Shown here: positions 13,601 to 25,600 of the stretch, piece by piece | How the letters are laid out: each line of letters opens with the position of its first letter | Numbering within the stretch: the first letter of the stretch is position 1 | DNA from: Dipylidium caninum | Taxonomy: Eukaryota > Platyhelminthes > Cestoda > Cyclophyllidea > Dipylidiidae | DNA length: 64,000 bases | Direction: 5' to 3' | Assembly (NCBI GenBank): GCA_017562135.1 | Contig: QEYB01001355.1 | Span: 558,001 to 622,000 of the forward strand | Translations under genes and position numbers: made by a program | The notes under the pieces: generated by a model | What the model was told of the DNA's origin: nothing | Seen by the model: the letters and a program-made list of their open reading frames with translations, nothing else | Databases searched by the model: none

Positions 13601-16600
13601 AATGAATGGCACAAGGCCTCCTTGGTTCCCATCAATGCCGAGGAGAAGCGCAATTGCCCCCTCTCCTCCCTCCCCCCGCCCTCCGCCCCACTTCTGTTTT
13701 CGATGTGCTCTGAACGTGCTTCCGCTGGGACGAAACTTACTCGTTTAGGTTAACTAATGGAGCAGGTACTTCCCCCATTCTCCTTCACAATGACTTGAGC
13801 CTTAACCTTGGCCAACTTGACTCCGAAGTCTGATGATGCCACTGAAATGATTTTTGTCAGTTCCAACTCATCCTGACTAAAAATCGTCAATACGTTTGTC
13901 ATTTGGGGTCGTGAGAAGTGTTGCAACTGCACACAACAACGAGGTAGATTGCCTCATTTTGCTTTAAAGTAGCCATATTTTTTTTTGCCTTGAGACACAG
14001 CCTACTTTCTTTCGTCTGTTTTTTTGTTAATTAAACACCTTCAACCAACTTTATTCACCTTAGTAAATAGGTCTTTGAATATGGCGTCGAGGAGTCTCTA
14101 CACCATGCTCGCAAGCTATCCAACCTTAAATCGGATTCCTTAAGCCTTGCAAGCACTATAGCATGACTTTTTCCTGCTAATTTGGTCATAAAAGCCAGTT
14201 TAACGGGGAAAAACGCTCAATCACTTGGGAATTTACGTGTTTTACCCTTGCCAAAATGAGTACGGGGCATAGAAAATCTTATGAATAAACGTCGGGCTAT
14301 GTTGAGGTCCTTGTCCCTGCCAAGCACGCAAATGTCCTCTTGTCAGAGGACGAAGAGGTGTGCTTCTGACACGACTTTTTTAAAAGTTGCCCTTGTGTTT
14401 GTCAGTTGGCACTCTTGGCAATAACTTTGTCTTGAGGAGCCTGGGAAAAGTGCTTTCCATCGCCTACATTCGGAGCTTGAGGTGACAGTCCGTAAAAGCT
14501 TCTCTGACATGCGGCAAAAGGTAAATCGCATTTGTGATCTGGCCACTCCCCAGATCTTGTTCGCCTTCGCCATGTTTAGCTTGGATTAGAATTGAGAACT
14601 CTTCTCTATCCTGTTCCTCGAATTCTGCCGCTCTTACATCATCTGAACGTTGGCTAAACTTACGCGTAAGGCACCGAGGGATGTTGAAGACCCTAATTTT
14701 CTTCACTCGTAGAACTGCCTCGAGTCACGGAAGGCATTAATTAAGGAAAGCTTGTGTTAAAACTTGGTCTTGTCGTCCCATGTTCCCAACAAAGAAATAT
14801 GCATTGTGTGTGGATCACCCCTGAGTCTGTCATGCATTGCGTGCTGTCGTGGGCGACGTGCAGAGTTCATGATCAGGCGGTCAATGTCCACTTTCTGTCC
14901 ATGTTCACGTGATGAAAAGCTCCATCTTTTGGTTGAGTCTCAGAGGTGCCTTCAGACCTTCCACTCTCACCTTGGCTTCCGCCACTTCACAATGACAAGT
15001 GTCCTCCCCATGTACCTTGGCAGTTTATTTGCCTCCTCAACAGCCCTCCTCCTCCTCCCCCTCGCCCAGCCTCACCCCCCCCCCTCTCATTCTCTTTCCT
15101 ACTGGCGCCGTTGGAGATGTGCATCGTGCGAAAAGGGTGTTTCTTAGCTGCCCTACTTTTTATTGTCGCAGTGATATTTGACATGTTCGATTTTCTACTG
15201 CGACTTCCTCCCACTTGTACTCTTTTACTTTTCATTGGTTGGTATTTCAAATGCCGTTAGAAGAGACGGCCTGTCAGTGGAGACGACTTCCTGCATCGTG
15301 TCGTATTTCATTGTTGTAGCGCTGCCAGGATGTGCACATTGTCTATGCCCTGATAGTCTTCGAGGCGGACCCGAATGTCACCGACGCCGAGGGGCTCTCG
15401 CCGCGTCATTGGCTCTGCCAACACGAATCCAACGTGTGAGCTCTTGTCCATTCTCTCGCCTTCTCTCCTCTACGGATTTGACTTCGTCAGGAGAATCGCT
15501 CTAACCCCACCTTCGTAGCGGTTAAATGCTGGCACTTGAGCGTACTAGCTAACTCTTCCATTAGGCATCGGAAGTTAGTATTTAGGAAAACGTTGAGGCG
15601 TGGAAGAGCTCCCTCGAACTCATGAGACTGGTAGTAAATGTCACTTATGTCACCAACCTGGCTTGGTACTCTGCCAGAAAGGCAGTTTTGTCCGTCTTCC
15701 ACGTCTGCTTAGGCCTTAAGTAGTCAACACGTCGATTAGGGCGGCTGTTAGTCGAATCACCAAGTTTTTATTTCATTATGACACTTAAATTTTATGGACA
15801 ACAGGCGAAAACCGCAAATTCTCGGCAACAACTTGTTTATTTTTTCATTCGTTTGTTTAATTGGCATGTCTATCTTCTAAATTCCCCTCATTGCCCTTTT
15901 TCCTTTTTAGATACCAGCGAAACCCAATAAGGTATGTTGCGGAGAAATGTTGCTACTTCGTGACTTTCCTCCAAAATGGTCTGAGAACCGAAGGGTTCAC
16001 TCCTTCCCTCCTCCCACCGCACAGGCTGAAGGGTTTTGATCCATTTTATTCCGTCGAGAGGTCAGGTGGAAGCCGGGAACTTACTGATCCGTTGAGAAGG
16101 GGCGCATGTTGAAATACTAAATGCACCACTAACAAGGCTACGGAGGGCTGATCCAGGTTGGCGATAGCTTACGGGGCGGGATCAACTTCTTTCGCCTCGT
16201 CTCTCCCTTTACCCACTCCACTTCTTTGTGCAGACGTGAACATTTTAACAGTGATAATGCCAGTACTGGCGATTGGCGTCATCGCGACAGAAGTCAATTG
16301 CGAGTTCGCAGTTTAACTGCTCTTTGAACTGTTAAACAGTACGTTTAACTGATGTGGGAAGTCCTTACTTGTGCCTCGTGCTCTTTAAGGTCACCTGTAG
16401 CATCGTCTGTCACGCCACTCGCGCGTATTCCCTCCATTTAAACCTGCTTCTCAGTTTTCATCATACAAGCATATGTAACATGAAGGTAGGAATTGGTAAA
16501 TAAATCTATTTGACGTCGATTCTCCTTGTCACCGCGAGGTGGCAGATGTTGAACTGCTTACCAAATAGCCTCGTGATCAAACTGAATCTCACGTTTGTCA

Positions 16601-19600
16601 AGGTATATGAATTTGTTCTGTGTGCTGGGAGACAAAATAATAACTTTGGATAGTTCCGGCGGGGTGCTGCATCCCTCCAAATAATTGTTTATGGGTTGCT
16701 TCCAAACGTCACATTACAGAGACACGATGCTCTACGCCTTGGACGTGGTTCAAGCCAAACGCTGTCCCCCAGGTCGAGCCAAATGCACCTCCGGGTGCAT
16801 TTCTCCGCTGACCACTCCGCAGGTAGACGATCCGCAGCGCCAGAGCAGTCCCCAAGGACGCAGTTCAAGTTTAAGCTACCTCATTCAACTCCTTCAAGAC
16901 ATTCCTTTCGCCTCGCCGCGTGCCAACGCAGATCCTACTGGGGAACTCTTCAACGGCACTCCCCCGGACCCCGTACTCAGCAACACTAACCTCACCCAAG
17001 ATCGTGAGTTCCTTTTTCCTCTAAAAACGGAGGCGGTAACTCCTACGTTGTAGTCTTTTTCATAGTTTTGCACCGACAGGATTCTCTGAAATTTTTTAAA
17101 TGATAATTTAAGGAAGCACTAGGCTCTCCTTCTTCTCGGCCTTCAGAGCAGCGTGATCCGCGATCCTCATGAACCTCTTACTACTCAGTTGCCTCAAAAA
17201 AACATCACAAAGCGAATAAGGGGGTTGTGAAGACGGCACGATCCTCAGATCGCAATGCCTTCGAATGCATGATTATTTGAGTTTGGGCTGGTCCAAATTG
17301 GGCGATAGCCTACACCGAGAACTTCCCTGTCGCCATTCACTCTCCTCGTCCCCTTTTTTTATTTGACTAATTGAAGCACTGGAACAGTCTCATTTTCCAG
17401 CCTACTTTGTACGCCTTCGTAAACTCTGTGTAGGGCTTGGTCGATTCGTTGAATTCGGATTTGGATTACTCTCCATTGGTGTGACCCAAATTATTCTCCC
17501 CATTCAGTTGCTCATTCAATTTGGCAGTTCTTCCCTTCCCATTTAGTCAGTAGAAAGCATCGCCGGTATCACTAAATAGTATAGACACTGAAGATTTCGA
17601 ATGACTTATTCAACCGACTCTCCGTTGTTTGCTTCATTCCCCGTAGTCGACAACGACCTCTTCTTCTATCTCGCTGGCAGGAATGGCCGCTCTCAGCCCC
17701 TCGCCACCACCACCACCTCCTCTTCCTCTAGGAGCCCTCTTCCCAGAAAGTATTCTGGCGAGTTTCGTCCAATCCACGAATCTCGATCTGCTTCAGCGAT
17801 GCAGACTGTAGTAGAGGCGACCTCGGGGACTGGGACAGACACGAGAAGATCCGAGTCGATGCAAGCTGAGGTGGCGGGAAGGGATAGGTCCAGTCTGACC
17901 GCAACTGCGCCCAGTACGCAATCGTGGTTCAGTCGCACCATACTTGCGAGATTCCTCTCCACCGCGCTGCCGGGAGTGGACAGTCTATTGACGGACGATG
18001 CGGTGAGGACGACAGGCGAGGGGATGGAGATCCCGTCCTTACCGCAACTGCCCACAGAGGAGGTGAACCGCATGCCCATAGACGGAACGAGCGCAGGTGT
18101 TTTGACGAATACCACTGCGGTGATGGAGCCGACTCAACCTGAAGTGAGTTGGTCATGTTAACTACGAATTTACCTCGACGTTATGGATGATCCCCTCCAT
18201 TCTTGAATTTTGAAGATCCCAAAGAAGGAAAATTAAATTTCCTCAAAAATACTAAGTAACGCCGACTTAACAGTCTCCCTCGCTATCGCCACCAGCCCAT
18301 AATGGACTTAATTTGCGGCCAACTCTTTTCGATGTTATCTTCATTGCCGCCAAGAGTGGCAGTAAATCATGGAAGTGTAGGCAGTTTTAAGGCATAAAAG
18401 AGACCACATTGAACTGTCTACAACGCTTTAGATTTAATAAGTGCGGAGGACTTGAAAGGAAAACAGCCTTTTTTCCCTAAACTGCTGTAATATGATGAAC
18501 AGTAAAGCTTTGTGGCTTGAGTGGATTTGACAGTCTTAAGCATAATCTCTTCCTCTTTGCCGCTCTGTTCTTTGCTACCTAAAGAGGCTTTTTACATCAA
18601 ATCGCCATCTTCTTTCTGGGGTGACCCCAGTTGTGAGCAGAGTGACCTGCGGTCTCACTTAGCCATGATGCTTTCGGGTTGTTAGTCGAATTCACCTACG
18701 AAATGTCAAGACTTCATTCTGTTCACTCGTTTTCATCAATGGACTTTCATTTCGTTGGCTACACAGACTCTTCTCTCATGGCCCCTTGGCCAAAGCTGCG
18801 TTGTCACTATTTCGCATCCGCATCTCCGCACATAACCGTTGTCTGCCCAATTGTTTGGCAAACTGTTTCACTGTCCTAAATTACGTAATGGAGGGCATTT
18901 GTATAAGGTGGACTGTTTGTTGACACTGGTGCTGTGCGTTAAGAGTCGAGAATTTGGAGGCAAAGTAGCAAAGTGAATAGTCGGCACCCTTCTACTGGCA
19001 CCACACCACCTGCTGTCTTTTATCTCAGCTCACCGACACTGACCGAACTGTAATCCTGATGCCGAATGCGAATTGAAGCTTTGCTTTTCAAACTGTCGCG
19101 TTTGGATTAAAATGTCTATGACAAAGTCATTAGGTCAGATGAGCCACGCAATCCATAGTCTCAGCTGCTACAAAGTGTACGTAGTCGTCGTGGCGGGTAA
19201 CTTCATCCAGCGTTAGCACTACTTCTTGGTTTCTGTCCTGGGAAACCCGTTTGCTAGAATGATCGCTATGGGACAAGGGAGTTATGCTGTTGAGCTGTTA
19301 GCTCGTGATCCTCTTGGGTTCCTTGAAACCCTCTAGAGTAATTTTCCCTGTGAACTATTGGACCGTAAAATTTCTACTACTCCTTAAACCACTCTCAAGC
19401 CTGTTTTCCATTAGGCGCGGAAGGATTTACTATTAACAGTGCGTGTCCTCCTGGTGGGCGACTTTCTCTTAACTCATGTGCCGCCGATGAAACCCACTGG
19501 CAATTGGTGTGTTTGCCCAGTATACGTGCGGATGTCACATGAGAACTCAAGTGGATCAAGTGGAAAGCTCTTTTCCCGGACCCTGTTTGTGCTCGTGATC

Positions 19601-22600
19601 TGGGCACGTGGAACAGCCCGTGCCTCCAACAACCATGGTAGAAATTCGCCAGTGGGCACCGCAAAATATGCGATCTTCTGAGCCAATTCGTAGTGGACGC
19701 CCTCTTCACTGCGTCTCTAGTGCTGCCTTTTGATCCTCAAGCGATTTGTCTCCCCCACGTTTTGAATAGGCTCGTGGTTTGAGTACAGCAACAACAATTT
19801 ATCGCCTCTCCTTCATCCATCTCACGGGTCTTCTACCCCCAAGCGGTAATTCACCTACCGAACTTTTTGCCACAGCAGCGAACACCTTCCACGACGATTA
19901 ACATTATACTTTATTTCGAGGTGTGGGAAAGGCATGTCGTAATTTGCAAAAATATAGCCGTTCTTATCAGTGAAACAAATAGAATGTCTGTCAAGTCTGG
20001 GCACCTCTTATCGCCTCATTGTTGTCTCTTTCTCTTTCCCTCTCTCTCTCCAGTCGTCGCCTCGCTTGGCTGCAACTACTTCCGTCCACGCACGAGCCAG
20101 CCCGCTGTGACTTACTCACAAGCCTTTCCTCCTTACTTTCTCGGTTATGCAAGGTGCAAGAAGTCTTTATTTCCCCAGGATGTTAAGAATAATAGTCTAC
20201 TATGGATTGAATATGATCTCATAATTTACTTATGAATCTGGGCACATGAAAACACTACTCGGAGATGCTCTGACTACTTTAAAGTCAATGCCTTTCTTTT
20301 GTCAACCACTCACTTATGGGTAGCCTTTCTACTCTCTATCTCTGGATTGTTCAGGCTGTACGAGAGGCATCTGCGTCCTTCTTCTCCCTTTCACTAGCGC
20401 TCCGTGTTCTTCCCCTTTCTCCACTTCAACGTGGTTAAGACCCCCCATCGATGCGTCTCTTTAAGTCATCCCATTCGCCTTCGCCTTTTTGCAGCATCTG
20501 GTCGACTCGATGTCACTTTTCACGATGTAGGCGCTTGAAGATGATTAATGTATTGAAACAAGTCTAGTTGGGACGGTCGAGTACCTAGCTACACTCTCCT
20601 TCACACGAAATGCTTTAAGTACTCATCCCTCTCTTCCTTTTCCTCTTCTTTTGTCCTGCTTTTCTTCGTCTCCCTTCCAAAGTTTAGGATTCTCCGGCCT
20701 CACCTTTTCATTACCGTGACCGCGAAAGTCCTTTAGATAAATCTCTCAAAATTCGTGCATTTAGCCTTGCGCAAGGGGCTAAAGTAGCTTTCCACGCATA
20801 GTTCTGAAGGACGAGTGGTTTATTCCCCTTTCACACCGACTTCTGGCGTTCTCTTCGCAGGCCGCCCCCACCCCACTGAGAGAGCTTCGCACCCTTACCT
20901 TTCGTCTGTTTGTCCCACTTGTTTACTCCGAAATGTTTATTTTGCGGGACCACACTGACCAAACCCTGCGCTCGTTTTATGTCCTTCGGCAAGTCTTCAT
21001 CCACCTCATTATTCCCTATTCAATGCTCTAATTTACCCTCCAAATGCTGATAAGTCGTTATGAGTGAGTTGGGTGTTAAGTGAATGATGGCGATTCGAGT
21101 CCTGCTTCACACTCTCACCTTGGCCGTCGTAGTGCCAGCCATTCGGGCCTTGGGCATTGAGGCGGTGGCAGGAGAGGGTGGGGAGGCCACGGAGTCGAAG
21201 CTCGGCTGTCAGCGCGCTTCTCCTCTTCAGCCAGCAGTCACGGCAACTGCTGCAGCATCGACGGCGGAGACGTTAACTGCCGAGGGAGCACCTTATCAGC
21301 ATTCCACCCAGCACCGTCAGGAAAAGGGTCAAAAGGAATGGTGCCACCATCGCCTCTGGAGTCGCTCCATTCACGGCTGTTCAGGTCGACCCGGCGTGAC
21401 CTGTTGTTTGGAACAAAATGCTCGGTGTTTTTTGGGTGAAAACAGAAGTGCGTCTCCCTTTTCAATCTCACTAGTATTTACACAGATTCCTCTTGACCCC
21501 AAATTTCTAATTAATTTTCTCCATTTCTCCACCTAATTCATCTGTCTTATCATATCGCTATTTGCCTCTGCGGCCCCAGTCTACGGCGACACCAGCAAAG
21601 ACGTGTTTTCGGCTCCTCTCTCCACCCTGTGTCCGCCCCCCGGGCCGGGCACGGAGTCGACGAACACGCACCGCGATGAGGAAGGTTTTCGGGCTAGTCG
21701 ACGTGGTTACCGCGTCCTTTGCCTCGACGGCGGCGGTATCCGGGGTCTGGTGTTGTGCCAAGTCCTCCGAGCAATTGAACGCGCTGCTGGGAAACCCATT
21801 CGCGATCTCTACGATTGGGTGATCGGTGAGGTTCTGCTCAATCCACTTATCATTGCACCCAGTAAAACTTTTGCTAATACTGTTTAGACTGCATTTATTC
21901 TCCGACAAATATTGTTAAAAAGAGAACGCCTTGTGTCTCCCATTTTATCCTGCTGAAGAACAAGCCTTAGCATTTTGAAACCTCTACAAATACTTGTCAG
22001 TCTTTGCCCCCATCAGCTAGAGAAGGGATCGTTTTATGCCTCGTCTCTCTGTCGCAAAATCGATTACGTGTGTGTGTGTCTGTGTGTCATGTTGCAGCAC
22101 TTAGGGTCAAACTACCCTTTCACCCAACGAAAGGTTACTTGCATACTGCAACATGAAAATTGAGCCGTCGCACCAACGTGCGAACAGCCGTCATTCTTGT
22201 CCCTCACACTCGCCGGTGAACCGCGCCCCTAAATTGTGGGTAACAGATGAGGCGATCGCGGGTTTGGGTTCGGGTTCCGGCTTGCACTCGGGAGTGGGAA
22301 GAACTCTCGTTCTCCTCACCGATCGTCTAGTGTTGGCTCTTCCATGCCCGCACCCGTCCCTGATCCTGATCTGTGACGTCTAGACTAGTCAGACCTATGC
22401 GACCAATCGTCGCTTTGAGAAAATACGAATTGCTCCATATTCTCGTCTGCGTAAAAGCATCCATCCTTTTCACCCCCTCTCCGTGTTCACAGGAACGTCG
22501 ACGGGAGCCATGCTAGCACTGAACATTGTCCAAGGCAAGTGCGTGCGCTACAACCGATGCCTGTACTCCGGTTGAAGGAGAAAATCTTCATGGGTAACCG

Positions 22601-25600
22601 ACCCTATCCTACAGAAGGTCTGGAGAACCTTTTGCGCGAGGAGTTTGGCGAGAGTTCCGTCATGTCTGACATTCATGATATAAGGTGGGTTTTCTGCCGG
22701 TAGACCATTCCTCCATTTGCCTTCTCGAAACTCATTTCCTCTTCTTCTTCTTCTTCTTCTTCATCCCTTTAATCCGTAAAAGACGGGAATTATGGCCACT
22801 CACAGACTTTTTTGACCCAAATTTCGCAATTTAAATGTTGCCTTCATGCTATTATTACTTCCCACCAGAGTCTCCGTCACAGCTCTGCGTGGAGATCACT
22901 TCCCTCCCCGTCTCCACATGTTCCGCAACTATCCTTCGCCCTACGAACGGATGGAGCGCCTCGTGTCCCAGCTTCTCGAAGCTCGGTCTCCCACTGTTGC
23001 CCACGCCTCCTCGTCCTCCGCCTCCTCCGCCACTGCCTCCACCGCCACCGCGTCTATGAGTGACAGCCTTATGACCACCGACGTGCCCTACAAGCGTCTG
23101 CTGACCACCTTTCTGCGTGAGCTGTTTGGCGAGACTCTCCACGAGGTGGGACGCGACGGAGAAGATGAGTCGGTGTTGGAGGACTCTATTGTCTCCCTCC
23201 TCTCCTCCTTCTCCCGACGCTACACGTACGGTTCCAGGGGTGTTGAGCAGCCTGTGCCCATCCATGAGCAGGTCAGTTAAGACCTAACTTAGAGCTTTTC
23301 TCAGCTTTCGAGTATTCGCTTTCTCGGGTCGAAAGGAATATCAGTAGAGTCGTCCTAATAAAGTTCTTTGATTTTCCTTACCGGCCTTCATATACACCAA
23401 ATATTGTGTGAAAAGTGGGCATTTTTGAAAAAGCGAGCATTAACCGACAACAGGAAAGGAAAGGAAATGAACGCAAAGGCAGAAGGGTTGCCTTCCATTC
23501 TGAGTGGAAGGACTTTTCCTGCAATCTACTCCTTTTGTCTAAGTGCATATCATCCCGAATGTGGCCTATCGTTCTCTCTTGCCAGTGTGTGTGGATATGC
23601 TTCAAAGTTCTTGAAAGCCATCAAACATGGCGAAGTGTCATAAAGTGGAGCCTGACGAGGTTGCCAGTGAAAATGTGGTAGTCGCTTGACCGTTTGCTGT
23701 GGCTGCCATATTTTCGTTACCCGCCCTGACGACTGGTGCGCCGGATGCCCACGCGGGAGACTCGAGTAGACGTCGAGACCCGACACACCCCCGCCCTTGT
23801 GGCGGGCTGGGCGGAAGAGGAAGGCCGCTTTCTCTCCTCGCCTCCGACCTAACCAACTCGACATAAGAAAATGGACTCATGCTAATGCTCACGGACAATG
23901 AGGCTTCGCATCGGGACGGAGAATGCGAATCGCCTTTTTACAGGCGCGAAGGCCGAGAGGGCGGGAGAGTCGGGTCTCTGGCCAGAAAAGGTACTGTAAA
24001 CTGCGCAGAAAGACTGGCTCTCGTCGCTCTTTTTGAACTCCGATTATATTTGTGTGTGTGTGTGTGTATGTGTGCGACTTAGAGTTTTCATTTAACTCGA
24101 ACTCGAAGTTTGCCTGATGTCAAATCCTTTCGCCCTATTTTTCCAAGCTGAGGTTCCACATGTATTATAACGACCTCTATCAACGCCAGGATCAGCTTAA
24201 ATGCATTCCCCTCTTTCTCGTCATCTCGTACTTCGAAAAGACTACGAAAATTACTGCTTAAGGCACTTACTTCAGTAGACTTGGCCTCCTCCCCCCCCCC
24301 CCCCGGCGCGCCCTACCTTCTCCTCGAGGGCACCAAGTCCATTACCCGTCTGGGTAATCGGAGTTGATTCCTCAAAGAACGGTGCAACCTCTTCACACCA
24401 GTACAGCATTCCATCCTGCCAGTCTCGAGGTCGTGCTCTTTCACGCCATTTGGAAATAAACAGCGTCCAATAGCCTATTCAAGGACTCGGCTGTATATTA
24501 ACCGCGGAAAGTGGGACGTCTAATTCAGTTTGCTGCTTTCGAGTGTTACTTGGCTGTTGCGCGGCCTAACGCCCTCTGAATTCGGCTAGGCTGGGGAATT
24601 AGTGTGCGACCACTTCGATGATTCTGTTTTATCAGCCCAACCAGTCTGCCCCTCCTCCCACTGGGGGGAAGGAATCACTGGAGGTCTCAGGCGCACCGTC
24701 AAAATTCCTGTATCCATCGTCTCTCAAGAGGCCCTCGAGCGACGATAACTCCAAATTCGGAGCTGCGTTGGGGTGGACTGTGTTCCGCTTTGGCCGCGCT
24801 GGCCAATCCGTGGTAATGATGTCTTCTGAATTGTCGTCTTTCCTTTTTTTCTAGCCCATCTGGCGAGCTGCGAGGGCGTCTGGAGCAGCCCCGAGTTACT
24901 TCCGTGCCTGCGGTCCCTTCCTGGACGGTGGTCTGATTGCCAACAATCCCACCATGGACCTACTCACAGAGGCACAGGAGCTAAACATCGTTCGGCGTCT
25001 CAGAGTAAGTTCCCCCTTCTCCCCACCACCTTCCATTTGACTGCCTCGAGACTGTCTTGTGCCATCAAAACTCGCGCTTCAACGCCGTGTTGGTAGTCAC
25101 TCCAGTTGGAGACCGGCTCCAAGCCCTGGCGGGAGTTTCTGTCATGGAGGAAAGTAGACAGGCACCGACATGAAATTCTTCACCGAGTCTGGTCCAAGGC
25201 CCGACTTTATTAACGGAGAAGGGCCTTCATTGTGTCGGTGGGCTTTGACGCAGAGCCTTTTGTTGGCCCAACAGACTTGAGTGGATTTACCTTCGCCTCG
25301 GCGAAATCCCTCGTGGTAATTTGTGCGGAGATGGGCTCGAGTAACTTCACCATTGCTGCGTCTCCTCCCTTCTAGCCTCATGACTCCTTTTTGTACATTT
25401 CGCCTATTTAAATTCGGTTTTGAGCTTGTCGGAGCGTTTGCCGCCACTGGTGTGTTGTGGAGGAGGACGAGGAGGAGGTAAACCAACCAAAAGCAGCTTC
25501 AAGGAAATCCCCTATCTTTCTCCCCTCCTTCGTCTTTTTAAAAACCCGACGTTTCACCGTGATCTTGTTTGTTGATCTGCGCCGAGATAGAGTGGGTCCT

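Noticed and set aside
21146..21536. Ala-rich open frame beginning near 21084 as an independent gene
   Set aside because: It lies inside the iPLA2 gene where a linking exon is expected; it is either part of that exon or chance.
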